61,742 nt of DNA, taken from IMG/VR virus record IMGVR_UViG_3300042503_000814, positions 1 through 61,742 of that record. The stretch is one strand, 5' to 3'. Each line of letters opens with the position of its first letter. Position 1 is the first letter of the stretch. The DNA comes from a virus. Under the pieces are notes generated by a model. It was given only the letters and a program-made list of their open reading frames with translations. It was not told the origin of the DNA and searched no databases. The position numbers were made by a program, and so were the translations under genes. This document shows, one piece after another, positions 1 through 7,111 of the stretch.

Positions 1-124
1 GCCACAGCTTAAACGGCGGCGAGGGTGCATAGCGACTCCCAAAAATCTGAGAGTCGCTATCTGCCCAAACGGCGGTTTCGGGTTGCAGAGAGCGGGCGTG
101 CGTGTTGTTTTCGGGGTTCACGGC
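1..124. repeat. direct terminal repeat, copy 1 (circular contig junction)
   Basis: The first 124 bases are repeated exactly at 61619-61742. This is what an assembly of a circular or circularly permuted genome gives when the contig runs past its start. A true fixed terminal repeat is possible but cannot be separated from an artefact here. Minus-strand genes appear to continue across the join. Confidence 0.95.
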
Positions 125-304
125 CTTGCGTCCTACGCCCCGTGCGGATCAGCACCTAGTGCCTTTACTGTCCCGGGTGGAGTCGTCAGCGCGCCGGGGT
201 TATTCCGCAATCTGCCCCCTCTTGGTGCGTCCATTCCATGGACCGTTAGGCGGGGGGCCGAACTTCAGACCTGTTGCCCATCCTGGGGCTATGTGTGTGC
301 GGAG
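1..304. other. noncoding junction region with a 10-bp hairpin between direct repeats
   Basis: Together with 61587-61742 this is an intergenic stretch of about 335 bp (counting the terminal repeat once) between a minus-strand gene ending at 305 and the HNH gene starting at 61586. ATAGCGACTC at 29-38 pairs perfectly with GAGTCGCTAT at 51-60. The hairpin is flanked by two copies of AAACGGCGG (11-19 and 67-75). There is no U-rich tail, so it is not an ordinary intrinsic terminator. No reading frame here looks real and no tRNA was recognised. It could hold a promoter for the HNH operon or a structured RNA. Confidence 0.6.
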
Positions 305-451
305 TTATTTACTAGCCATCATCCAGAGTCCAACATTGGCAGCGGCGTAGGCAGCGTAAGTGATTGCCATGCCTACGTTTCCGTGAAGCCCCTGCTCAAA
401 GGACACATACAAGTAGATCACACCCGTCATTATGATTAGTGTCCCGCTCAT
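305..451 (-). CDS. small two-helix membrane protein
   Basis: 48 residues starting MSGTLIIMTG. Two hydrophobic stretches (about residues 2-20 and 27-46) suggest two membrane segments. The start ATG overlaps the TGA of the upstream gene (ATGA), so it is translationally coupled. Size and topology resemble small holins, but there is no family evidence. It is the last gene before the noncoding junction. Confidence 0.6.
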   Translation of the reverse strand: MSGTLIIMTGVIYLYVSFEQGLHGNVGMAITYAAYAAANVGLWMMASK

Positions 452-729
452 CGCTTCTCCAATGCGGCCTTCAGTCGGGCGATGATATTCGATTGAACCT
501 GGATTTTCCAAAGCAGTGCGGCGGATTTTTCTGACCACTCCTGGCCGTCAATGGCACGCCCCAGCATGGCTTGGCACTCACCCACCAATACGCCGATGGA
601 CTCACCGTCCAGCTTCCGCCCCCCTCGCAGCTGTTCGATCTCATCCGCTGCCTCCACCACCAGCCCCCTGGCCGCATCCATCAGTGCGTAGTGTGAGGCT
701 TCTCGCAGCCGGTCAACGATGTCGCTCAT
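448..729 (-). CDS. hypothetical helical protein
   Basis: 93 residues beginning MSDIVDRLRE, which I prefer over an upstream start because its ATG overlaps the preceding TGA. Predicted largely helical, with an acidic centre (EAADEIEQLR) of the kind seen in small phage proteins of unknown function. Coupled on both sides by ATGA overlaps. Function unknown. Confidence 0.7.
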   Translation of the reverse strand: MSDIVDRLREASHYALMDAARGLVVEAADEIEQLRGGRKLDGESIGVLVGECQAMLGRAIDGQEWSEKSAALLWKIQVQSNIIARLKAALEKR

Positions 730-809
730 GCCAATCGCTCCCATAGGACATAGGCCAGCATGGCGGCGCAGCCCAGATAGAACAGCGTGTGCATCTGGCG
801 TTCAGTCAT
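726..809 (-). CDS. 27-residue single-span membrane peptide
   Basis: ATG at 809 overlaps the TGA of the gene before it, and its own TGA overlaps the ATG at 729. The product MTERQMHTLF... has one hydrophobic stretch (LFYLGCAAMLAYVLW). GGAGAG lies upstream at a suitable spacing. The coupling on both sides is the main evidence that this very short gene is real. Function unknown. Confidence 0.6.
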   Translation of the reverse strand: MTERQMHTLFYLGCAAMLAYVLWERLA

Positions 810-1021
810 TTGGTTCTCTCCAGTAGATTGCGGAGGGTGGTGCTGTATTTTTCCACCTTACTCCACCGATGGTTCGTCCATTCCGCCTTGGCAAAACATT
901 CAATCGCCTCCCGCTCCTCGGCGGTGAGCGCCCAACTCATATGCGAAACACATCGTTTTCGATATGTTTTCCCATATGATTCGGCGGCGTACTCGCTCGC
1001 CTGCATGTCTCGCTTTGTCAT
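806..1021 (-). CDS. hypothetical protein
   Basis: 71 residues starting MTKRDMQASE, with an AGGA ribosome-binding site. The centre (ALTAEEREAIECFAKAEW) is helical and charged. Overlaps the next gene by ATGA. No family recognised. Confidence 0.65.
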   Translation of the reverse strand: MTKRDMQASEYAAESYGKTYRKRCVSHMSWALTAEEREAIECFAKAEWTNHRWSKVEKYSTTLRNLLERTK

Positions 1022-1086
1022 GGCTGTTCCTGTGTGTTGGAGGCAGGGTTTTTGGTAGACCGGAACCCTGCGGAAACCGGGATGAA

Positions 1087-1377
1087 TTACCAGTAGCGGA
1101 CGCAGGCGAACCATCCGCGCGGGCCGCGGGACACGGCGACTTCCTTCACGCGGCGCTGGCCCCAGTAGCAGGAGGCGCGGCAGGCGGCGTCCCCGCTGAC
1201 GGTGGAGAAGCCGATCCCTTCGTATCCCTGGCCACCCCGGTGTCGGAGGATGCCGGTGCGGGCCATCTCGTTGGCATCGTCCTGAGCGGAGCGGGTGACG
1301 GTCACCGTCCGCGTGCGGGTGTCGGCTTGGGCTACGCTGGCCACACACAAGATGAAGCAAACTGTAAGAAAACGCAT
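1087..1377 (-). CDS. small secreted cysteine-containing protein
   Basis: 96 residues with a clear Sec signal peptide (MRFLTVCFILCVASVAQAD, likely cut after AQA). The mature part has three cysteines and aromatic motifs (GIGFSTV, SCYWGQR, GWFACVRYW). It looks exported to the periplasm or envelope. No enzyme motif is visible. An unknown envelope-directed phage protein. Confidence 0.75.
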   Translation of the reverse strand: MRFLTVCFILCVASVAQADTRTRTVTVTRSAQDDANEMARTGILRHRGGQGYEGIGFSTVSGDAACRASCYWGQRRVKEVAVSRGPRGWFACVRYW

Positions 1378-1429
1378 AGTCGAATCCTTTCGTTACGAAC
1401 CATCCATGACCAACACCGTGCTGGTCGTA

Positions 1430-1657
1430 CTATTCGGGAGACGCCTCCCGTTTGGCAAAGTCCCGGGCAGCGTCGGGATCGAACTGCCCAGGGAATGTGA
1501 AGTCCAACCAGCTTGGGTAATGACGCAAAAGCCGCCTCGCCTCGGCCCTGACATCCTTGGGTATCCGCTTCAGCCCGCCGCCGTATGGGGTGGCGAGCCG
1601 TAGCAGGAACCGCTGGGCAGACAGGACGCTGCGAGTGCGTTCGTTGGGTAGGGTCAT
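1430..1657 (-). CDS. small protein resembling the BPSL0761 family
   Basis: 75 residues. The pattern MTLPNERTRSVL...RFLLRL followed by DVRAEARRLLRHYPS resembles the short BPSL0761-type proteins found in proteobacteria and phages, whose function is unknown. The assignment is from memory of the motif, not a search. Its start overlaps the stop of the gene before it. Confidence 0.65.
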   Translation of the reverse strand: MTLPNERTRSVLSAQRFLLRLATPYGGGLKRIPKDVRAEARRLLRHYPSWLDFTFPGQFDPDAARDFAKREASPE

Positions 1658-1899
1658 TAGTTGTTGCTGAAACCAGGGAGCGCCCGCTCGCAGGCGTGTC
1701 GAATGCAGGTGTCGATGTACCCGATGAGGCGACGGCAGTTTGCCGCTTCTGTGAGGTGGCTATTCATCTCCTCTTCATAGTCGTCGTCATCTTCGTACTG
1801 AGCGGCCATGTCTTCGCAGCAGTCCGCAGACTCCTCTAGCAGAGCCACCAGCTTTTCCAGTTCTTCGCCATCAAGTTCAATGTTAATAATCATGTCCAC
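1657..1899 (-). CDS. acidic hypothetical protein
   Basis: 80 residues, strongly acidic (QYEDDDDYEEEMN), with several cysteines (ADCCEDM, NCRRLIGYIDTC). Probably helical. Small acidic phage proteins often act as inhibitors or nucleic-acid mimics, but nothing specific supports that here. Confidence 0.65.
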   Translation of the reverse strand: MDMIINIELDGEELEKLVALLEESADCCEDMAAQYEDDDDYEEEMNSHLTEAANCRRLIGYIDTCIRHACERALPGFSNN

Positions 1900-2186
1900 C
1901 TCGGGTAAATAATAACACCATTAGTACGACTGCCGTTCTGCACTTCCACCGCTACGATTCGGGGGAAGTCCTTCGTTAACATCTCTGCCGTGTCGATCAT
2001 CGCTTGGCTATCAATCACCTGCCGGTTGGTCTGCACGTAGGCGTTGATCTCCACGTAGTCTTCTTGGTCAATCGGCCCGCTCTTATCACGCTCCACCCAT
2101 GTACGGATGTTGGTGTGCAGCGTGCGGAACGAGAGGATGTTTTCGTACAGCCGCTGCGGCCGGGAGAACATTGGGAGAAAGCTCAT
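1890..2186 (-). CDS. hypothetical protein
   Basis: 98 residues beginning MSFLPMFSRP. ATG overlaps the TGA of the small coiled-coil gene before it. No motif recognised. Part of the coupled early minus-strand chain. Confidence 0.65.
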   Translation of the reverse strand: MSFLPMFSRPQRLYENILSFRTLHTNIRTWVERDKSGPIDQEDYVEINAYVQTNRQVIDSQAMIDTAEMLTKDFPRIVAVEVQNGSRTNGVIIYPRWT

Positions 2187-2272
2187 GCCTCACCCCACAT
2201 TCCGATCAGCTTTGCCTGGAGCCTTGCGACCTCGGCCTCTAGCAGACGGATCCGACTTATCAATTGTTTCAC
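2183..2272 (-). CDS. 29-residue coiled-coil peptide, GTG start
   Basis: A GTG at 2272 is preceded by a long Shine-Dalgarno (AAGGAGGAGGAG), and the frame ends in a TGA overlapping the ATG of the next gene. The product is a heptad-like helix (ISRIRLLEAEVARLQAKL). It overlaps the end of the nuclease gene in another frame. The strong ribosome-binding site and coupling support it. Function unknown. Confidence 0.5.
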   Translation of the reverse strand: MKQLISRIRLLEAEVARLQAKLIGMWGEA

Positions 2273-2801
2273 TGTCTCCTCCTCCTTGGATAAAGATTCC
2301 TGTGTCACCGTCAACCATCTCCAGTAATTGATGTGGGTACAAAAGTGTGACAAGTTCCTCCGCGGCGCGCAAATGACTTTTTGGTGCGACGAGGGTGGGC
2401 ACCTCATGCCCGCGGCCCCGGTCAAACACAACCTTCTCAGTCCATGTCTCATCCCTATCTAGCGCCGACAGCCACACCCATTTGCCGGTTGGCTTCGACT
2501 TATAGATGTAGGCAAAGTGCCGTAGGTTCTCCCGTGCCATACCATGCAGGTCATCAACGAACACCGTGTCATAGGGGTAGTCCTCTGGACAGGTGAACGA
2601 GATGGACCGCTCCTTGATCTCCAGGCTCAGCAGCACCACTGCGTCTGGTGTCTCGCAGTGATCCTTGTTCTTGTTGTGACCCGTGATCACCAGCTTGCGA
2701 CCATGAGCCGCCGACCGGCCAGCGGAGCGCAGGTCATCGACCCACGCCCGCTCGGCTCGGTGGCCATTAGTCAACGCGGATTTGAATGAACGATGCGCCA
2801 C
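2190..2801 (-). CDS. PD-(D/E)XK family nuclease
   Basis: 203 residues, GTG start with GGAGG just upstream. An early ERAW helix, then TPDAVVLLSLEIKER, gives the E...PD...(E)xK arrangement of the restriction-endonuclease fold: Asp of PD, then Glu and Lys of EIK. Such small phage nucleases act as Holliday-junction resolvase-like or repair enzymes. It lies downstream of the helicase and recombination genes, in keeping with a role in processing recombination or replication intermediates. The last ~30 residues are low complexity and overlap a small coiled-coil gene. Confidence 0.75.
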   Translation of the reverse strand: MAHRSFKSALTNGHRAERAWVDDLRSAGRSAAHGRKLVITGHNKNKDHCETPDAVVLLSLEIKERSISFTCPEDYPYDTVFVDDLHGMARENLRHFAYIYKSKPTGKWVWLSALDRDETWTEKVVFDRGRGHEVPTLVAPKSHLRAAEELVTLLYPHQLLEMVDGDTGIFIQGGGDSETIDKSDPSARGRGRKAPGKADRNVG

Positions 2802-3285
2802 GCGGCCTCCATGCGAAAGCTCTGATGCCGGGGGAAGGTTTCCTTTCCAGCCCCCGATTGCTGCGAACCTCCAAGGCCCGCTGCAGGATCTCGTCTGGCG
2901 TGGGATCGAACGGCTTCAGACCGTCGTCGTACCACTCCAGGTTGGCGGCAATCGGCTCGGCCTCGCGGATCAACGCGGTGTGGCGGCGCACGCTGGCCGA
3001 CCATTCCGCGCTCTCCCCGAACACCTCACCGACATCGGCGTCGTCGTAGCCGGGATCCAACTGGCAGATGACAGCGAGACGCTCACGGCTGGGCACCTTG
3101 CCGACAGCCTTCAGCATCCGCAGCACACCGCGGCAGACCTCGGGACACAGGCCCAACTGCTTGGCCACCCGTGTCACCTGCTCATGGTTGATGATCACGC
3201 GGTGCCACAGCTGGCCTGCGAAAGCCAATGGGTGCGTTGAGCCAAGACCACAGTCGCCGCCAGAAACTAACTTTACGATGTTCAT
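2767..3285 (-). CDS. hypothetical protein, possibly DNA-binding
   Basis: 172 residues. The ATG at 3285 (MNIVKLVSGG) is preceded by AAGGAGG at ideal spacing, better than earlier in-frame starts. The centre (NHEQVTRVAKQLGLCPEVCRGVLRML) resembles a helix-turn-helix, and PTPDEILQRALEVRSNRG near the end is another helix. Located between helicase and nuclease. A DNA-binding role is inference. Confidence 0.6.
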   Translation of the reverse strand: MNIVKLVSGGDCGLGSTHPLAFAGQLWHRVIINHEQVTRVAKQLGLCPEVCRGVLRMLKAVGKVPSRERLAVICQLDPGYDDADVGEVFGESAEWSASVRRHTALIREAEPIAANLEWYDDGLKPFDPTPDEILQRALEVRSNRGLERKPSPGIRAFAWRPRGASFIQIRVD

Positions 3286-3397
3286 CCGAACCTCCTTGTG
3301 TAAACGCATGCTCCGGTGGGAACGCATGCGGGACATCGAACCTCCAGAGAATCTCCGATACCGTCTCGTCAACTAACAAATCTTTCTGATCGTCCAT
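3182..3397 (-). CDS. small hypothetical protein overlapping its neighbours
   Basis: 71 residues, MDDQKDLLVD start, with GGGGAG upstream. Overlaps the helicase 3' end by 29 bases and the next gene by about 100 bases. The first 45 residues look like real protein; the rest may be read-through in a shared region. Moderate doubt. Confidence 0.4.
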   Translation of the reverse strand: MDDQKDLLVDETVSEILWRFDVPHAFPPEHAFTQGGSDEHRKVSFWRRLWSWLNAPIGFRRPAVAPRDHQP

Positions 3398-4427
3398 GGC
3401 GTCTCCCCAATTCCTTGCGAAACATTGACTTGATCCAGCCGTTGAGCTTGTCGTTGTGAGCAGCCCACTGAACGTAGTGATCGGGCAACTCGCTGAGTTT
3501 GAAACCGGCGTACTTCCCCTTGAGCGGGTTGTTGTAAGTACCAACGGAGCGAACACCCTTCCATGTAATATCAACGTCCTTGCCGTGGATGCGGCCCTCG
3601 CCGCGACCTTGGGTGTTGCGGCGCATCTCTTCGATCAGCTTGGCACTGGCGATCCGCTCGGCCTTCTTTGCCGCCTCTGCCAACGCCAGTGCGTCTATCT
3701 CTTCCTGCGAGAGTGGAGACTGCGCCGCTGCTTTACGGACTTGCTCTTTGACTTCCTCGTCGTCGGAGGTGCAGAACATGTCCACGGCTGTGATGACTGT
3801 GTGGTCAAGCGTTCCTGCTGTGCAATCAACAATCTTGAAATGAGGTTTATCTGAACGCGCGATTGCAGCAATTCTGTCGGCAGGTGTGAGAAGATCCTCG
3901 CCGTCAACGACACCGGGGAGAGGGCGAGTGGCTCGTCCAACGCACTGCAACCAAAAACTTCTGGATCGGGTTGGTCGGGCAAGGATGAGGGTTGCGGTCG
4001 GTGGGTAATCGAATCCCACGGCGACGACTTGGCAGTTGACAAGGACCCTGGCTTGTCGGGACTTAAAGGCTGCAAGTGCATCGGCTCGCTCCTCATCGGG
4101 CATGGTGCCCCAGACACAGACGGCTGGGATTCCGTAGTTCCTGGTCAGGTACTCAGTCGCACCCTTGGCTGCGAACACACTGCCCGTGAACAGGACGGTC
4201 TGTCCCATCATCTCCTCGGCGGTGATCATGCAGGCGCGGTGCAGATTGGCTTCCTTGTTCAGTTCCGCGGCGAGCTTCGTCTGGTTGAAGTCGCCGCCGA
4301 CAATGTTGACCTTGCTCAGATCCAGTGACTCAACCTTGCTCAGCTTGCAAACAGGGGGAACTGACCATCCGTTGGCGATGGCCCACTGGAGGTCGTAGTT
4401 ACAGACTGACTCTTCGTAGAACTGCAT
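3369..4427 (-). CDS. superfamily 2 helicase, C-terminal half
   Basis: 352 residues from ATG 4427. Carries the second RecA-like domain: VLFTGSVFAAKGATEYL, the motif V-like region VLVNCQVVAVGFDYP, and motif VI QCVGRATRP with its arginine finger. The walker A, DEAH and TATP motifs are in the upstream overlapping frame (4340-4930). Read in a single frame the two would make a normal DEAD/DEAH helicase of about 520 residues. A perfect AAGGAG lies 8 bases before the ATG and an in-frame TAA two codons before it, so separate initiation is likely. The C-terminal 120 residues look like an extra DNA-binding part. Confidence 0.85.
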   Translation of the reverse strand: MQFYEESVCNYDLQWAIANGWSVPPVCKLSKVESLDLSKVNIVGGDFNQTKLAAELNKEANLHRACMITAEEMMGQTVLFTGSVFAAKGATEYLTRNYGIPAVCVWGTMPDEERADALAAFKSRQARVLVNCQVVAVGFDYPPTATLILARPTRSRSFWLQCVGRATRPLPGVVDGEDLLTPADRIAAIARSDKPHFKIVDCTAGTLDHTVITAVDMFCTSDDEEVKEQVRKAAAQSPLSQEEIDALALAEAAKKAERIASAKLIEEMRRNTQGRGEGRIHGKDVDITWKGVRSVGTYNNPLKGKYAGFKLSELPDHYVQWAAHNDKLNGWIKSMFRKELGRRHGRSERFVS

Positions 4428-4930
4428 GCGTTACTCCTTAGCATTGGCTTGCCATCCATCCGAAATGGCGTAGCCGTGAACCCAGCAACCATTGCTCCCT
4501 GTTGCTGGAAGAACTCCAACATCTCAATGACCGGCTCGCTGCACTGCATGTGTGCTTCGTCCACAATGACGAGCGAGAACCCGCTGAACCGCTTGTATCT
4601 CTTCTCGCCCTGGCGGCTGGACAGCAGCGTCTGCTTCGATGCGACCACCACCTTGGCTGGCCAGTAGTCCCGCTCCGCAACGAAGTCGGCCATCTCAATG
4701 TCGGGATCGGAGTCGGTGACCTGACGCACCTTGTCAGCGGCCTGCCAGACAAGCTCACGCATGGGGGCGATGATCAGCGTGCGGCCCGGGATGCGATCCG
4801 CGAGCGCCGTGAAGATGACAGTCTTGCCAGCGCCAGTGAACAGGCCAACGAGCGTGGACTTCACACCGCGGCGCATTGCGTCCAGCAGCGATTCGATCAC
4901 TTCAGTTTGGTAGGCGCGCAGTCTGAGCAT
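4340..4930 (-). CDS. superfamily 2 helicase, N-terminal half
   Basis: 196 residues from ATG 4930 (MLRLRAYQTEV, with AAGGA upstream). Shows Q-like motif, Walker A GLFTGAGKT (residues 29-37), Walker B VDEAH and motif III FTATPFR. After TATPFRMDGKPM the frame runs about 30 more residues with unrelated sequence and overlaps the C-terminal half by 88 bases. Presumed ATP-dependent DNA or RNA helicase used in replication or recombination. Either a two-subunit enzyme or a gene broken by one frameshift. Confidence 0.85.
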   Translation of the reverse strand: MLRLRAYQTEVIESLLDAMRRGVKSTLVGLFTGAGKTVIFTALADRIPGRTLIIAPMRELVWQAADKVRQVTDSDPDIEMADFVAERDYWPAKVVVASKQTLLSSRQGEKRYKRFSGFSLVIVDEAHMQCSEPVIEMLEFFQQQGAMVAGFTATPFRMDGKPMLRSNACSSTKSQSVTTTSSGPSPTDGQFPLFAS

Positions 4931-5018
4931 GAAACGTCCTTGTGTATGAAGAAGCCCGGGGGAGGGCGGGTCGGAGGTTCCCGCCCTCAACCCCAGGCGG
5001 CGCGGAGCAGCGCGCCTT

Positions 5019-5363
5019 CTAGCGGAACTCTGAAACGAACTCTTCTTCGCGGGCACTGTCCTTCTTCCCGCCAACAAGCTGGATGCCATTGACGTTGAGG
5101 ACAACCTTGCTCCTCTTCTGGCCGTCACGCTCCCAGACCTGCTGATCAAGCTCCCCTTCGACAAGGACAGAGGTGCCCTTGTTCAGGTAGTTGACGACAG
5201 CGCCACCCTTCCAGTATTCGCAATCCATGAACAAGACCTTGCCCTCGCGGTAAGGGTTGTTCACGGCCACGCTGAACTTCACAACATCCTTCTCGCCAAC
5301 GCGACGAATGTCGGGGTCAGCAGTGATGTTGCCCATGAGAATCGTCCTGTTGTAACTAGCCAT
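5019..5363 (-). CDS. ssb: single-stranded DNA-binding protein
   Basis: 114 residues with the bacterial SSB OB-fold signature: NRTILMGNITADPDIR, VVKFSVAVNNPYR, DCEYWKGGAVVNYLNKGTSV, LVEGEL. Short compared with host SSB, and lacks the usual acidic DDDIPF tail (it ends EEEFVSEFR). It coats single-stranded DNA. Coupled with the ERF annealing protein and exonuclease to form a recombination module. Confidence 0.93.
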   Translation of the reverse strand: MASYNRTILMGNITADPDIRRVGEKDVVKFSVAVNNPYREGKVLFMDCEYWKGGAVVNYLNKGTSVLVEGELDQQVWERDGQKRSKVVLNVNGIQLVGGKKDSAREEEFVSEFR

Positions 5364-6015
5364 TGGTCACTACCTCCTTGGTTTCCCAGCATCGAACAAA
5401 CTCAGCCTTGCAACGGTCGTACACATCCCGTGCAATCGCCTTCTCCCGAAGACGCAACTCCACTGTCTTCATCACGTTCACCGCAGTGCCACGGTCTTCC
5501 GCGTCTGCGATGGTCTTCTTCCACTCCTGCTCCCACTGCAGGTTGCGAGCGGAAGCAGTCGGCTTCTGCGGGGCGCGTTGCGGAGCGGACTCCACCTTCA
5601 CGCTGTCGCCGTCGTCGTCAGCCTCACCAGAGAAGCCTCCCGTGAGAGCCATCAGCAGGGTCCGCTTGGCGTAGGTGCAAGCCGCGCCGAACCCCTGCAT
5701 GTCACCTTTGGGGTTCACCAGAGGTGCGATGCCCGTGAGGTATTGCCCCGTCTTGTGACGCAAGGTTCCAACCAGCACCCACTGACCGGCCACCAGCCCC
5801 GGCCGGAAGTCCGGCAGAGCAAGGCCGTGCTTGGTCAGCGGGCCACGCAGCGAGTCGCAGCAAGTGGCGTAGGACGAGAACCTGCTTTTGAAGTGCGGGT
5901 TCGCAGCATCCAACTCAACGTGCTTGTACTCAGCCTGTGCCTTTGCCAGTGCCTCAGTGAGTGCGCTGGTATCGGGCGACGATGACGGTCCCAAAATGTC
6001 ATGGCTATCAGTCAT
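5356..6015 (-). CDS. ERF-superfamily single-strand annealing protein
   Basis: 219 residues from ATG 6015, whose first bases overlap the exonuclease TGA. Typical ERF pattern: helical N-terminus, HFKSRFSSYATC, then the loop GAACTYAKRTLLMALTGGF followed by acidic EADDDGD. ERF proteins form rings that anneal complementary strands during recombination and genome circularisation. Flanked by exonuclease and SSB. Confident family call; no closer name. Confidence 0.88.
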   Translation of the reverse strand: MTDSHDILGPSSSPDTSALTEALAKAQAEYKHVELDAANPHFKSRFSSYATCCDSLRGPLTKHGLALPDFRPGLVAGQWVLVGTLRHKTGQYLTGIAPLVNPKGDMQGFGAACTYAKRTLLMALTGGFSGEADDDGDSVKVESAPQRAPQKPTASARNLQWEQEWKKTIADAEDRGTAVNVMKTVELRLREKAIARDVYDRCKAEFVRCWETKEVVTNG

Positions 6016-6866
6016 ACTGTGATTACCTCCTCCTCCTGACGCTTCGCCCACTGGGGAAACTGAAGCTCCGTGATCTCACCGGCATCGGCCGATTCGTACA
6101 CGCCAGTCTCCCTGCGAAGGCGAACCTCCTCCATCACGCGGGTCATACGCAGGCCCGCCTCCTCAACGATCTCTGTCGGCAGATAGAAAACGTGGACACC
6201 GTACGGGGCCATCGTCTGGACGAAGACGAACGGCATGCGGAAGTGCGGCAAGCCCACAGCCTTGGCACCCTGGCAGTACAGCCATTCCTGCTCCGCGTAC
6301 CCGAAGTCCATCGCACTGCGGTAGACCTTGTCCCAAGTGGACGAGGTCGTCTTCAGATCCCACCACAGCGTTGGAGTGCAGCCGTCCGGTCGCACCTTGC
6401 AGCGGTGGCCGTTCAGTTCAAAGAACACCGACACCTGAGTCTCAGTGGTCTGCTCCACCAGAGCCTTGGCGGCAGGGTTCTCAAGGAGATGCGTCAGCAT
6501 CACCTCCAGCTGCCATCCCTCTTCCGCGTTGCAGTCGATCAACCCCTTGGCCTCGGCCTGCGACTTCCACTCGTCGTAGGCTTTCCCCCGGCGGTGGCCG
6601 TTGCTGGCCAGCACCTCGGCGGGAGGGATGGCGAGAACGTCACTCAACTTCTTTCCCTCACAGACAGCCGTGACGATGGTGTCAAACTTGCTGCCCGTGC
6701 GGGTTCCGGCGTTCCCCCCAAAGAGGGAGTAGCCTTGATCCATCCACCGCTGCGCCTCGCCGCCGTACTTGGCGACAGAGTGCAGGTAGGACCGGCCAAG
6801 AAAATCGTTCTGCGAGTGGTAGTCGGCATTGCTCATGCCCACCACCTTCCGTGGCAAAGTAGTCAT
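6012..6866 (-). CDS. RecE/YqaJ-like PD-(D/E)XK exonuclease
   Basis: 284 residues from ATG 6866 with AGGAGG at 7 bases. Motifs: early GS-K helix (RTGSKFDTIV), CKVRPDGCTPTLWWDLKTTSS giving the Asp and the D-x-K of the nuclease fold, and a following Gln-Tyr helix (YAEQEWLYCQGA). This matches 5'-3' double-strand exonucleases of the lambda/RecE type, which make the single strands used by ERF. First gene of the early minus-strand operon. Confidence 0.85.
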   Translation of the reverse strand: MTTLPRKVVGMSNADYHSQNDFLGRSYLHSVAKYGGEAQRWMDQGYSLFGGNAGTRTGSKFDTIVTAVCEGKKLSDVLAIPPAEVLASNGHRRGKAYDEWKSQAEAKGLIDCNAEEGWQLEVMLTHLLENPAAKALVEQTTETQVSVFFELNGHRCKVRPDGCTPTLWWDLKTTSSTWDKVYRSAMDFGYAEQEWLYCQGAKAVGLPHFRMPFVFVQTMAPYGVHVFYLPTEIVEEAGLRMTRVMEEVRLRRETGVYESADAGEITELQFPQWAKRQEEEVITV

Positions 6867-7111
6867 CCGTACACCTCCTAGTGAAAAGCCCCATCCGTGG
6901 GGCGAACCGAATCCCTCCGAAGAGAACGGCGGAACAAAACCGCCGCTCGGCCCAACTGTCCGAGAGCGAGAAGGGTGAGCAGAGTGCCCACGCCGTGGAG
7001 AAAAATGACGACCACTAGCAAAGCTAGGACCGCCCCCCTTAGAATTCGGGAGAGCCACCCACTTGGGGGGCCGCTTCGACCGATCCTATCCAATTGAGCT
7101 AGGGGTGCCTT
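6867..7111. promoter_or_regulatory. divergent intergenic region, exonuclease / integrase
   Basis: About 245 bp between divergent genes; it should hold the promoter of the early minus operon and of the integrase. I could not place a convincing -35/-10 pair. The integrase-proximal part carries the tRNA-like segment described separately. Confidence 0.4.
7031..7108 (-). other. tRNA-like sequence, candidate attP
   Basis: On the minus strand the sequence begins GCACCCC TA GCTC AATTGGATAG, a near-perfect tRNA acceptor strand plus D-arm start, as in tRNA-Arg and similar. 77 nt later GGGGGGC could close the acceptor stem with one mismatch. No normal anticodon loop or T-arm (TTCGANT) is present, so it is not a working tRNA. 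Tyrosine integrases often use tRNA genes, and the integrase starts 4 bases away, so the D-arm/acceptor segment is a good candidate for the attachment-site core. Confidence 0.5.

Noticed and set aside
4340-4427. Programmed -1 frameshift in the helicase
   Set aside because: No slippery heptamer at the junction, and a proper ribosome-binding site precedes an ATG, so separate start or indel is likelier.
5961-6881. A 306-codon open frame on the plus strand opposite the exonuclease
   Set aside because: Antisense shadow of the exonuclease and ERF genes; composition His/Leu-biased, no domain.
7031-7108. A functional tRNA gene
   Set aside because: Anticodon stem-loop and T-arm cannot be formed; only the 5' acceptor and D arm resemble a tRNA.
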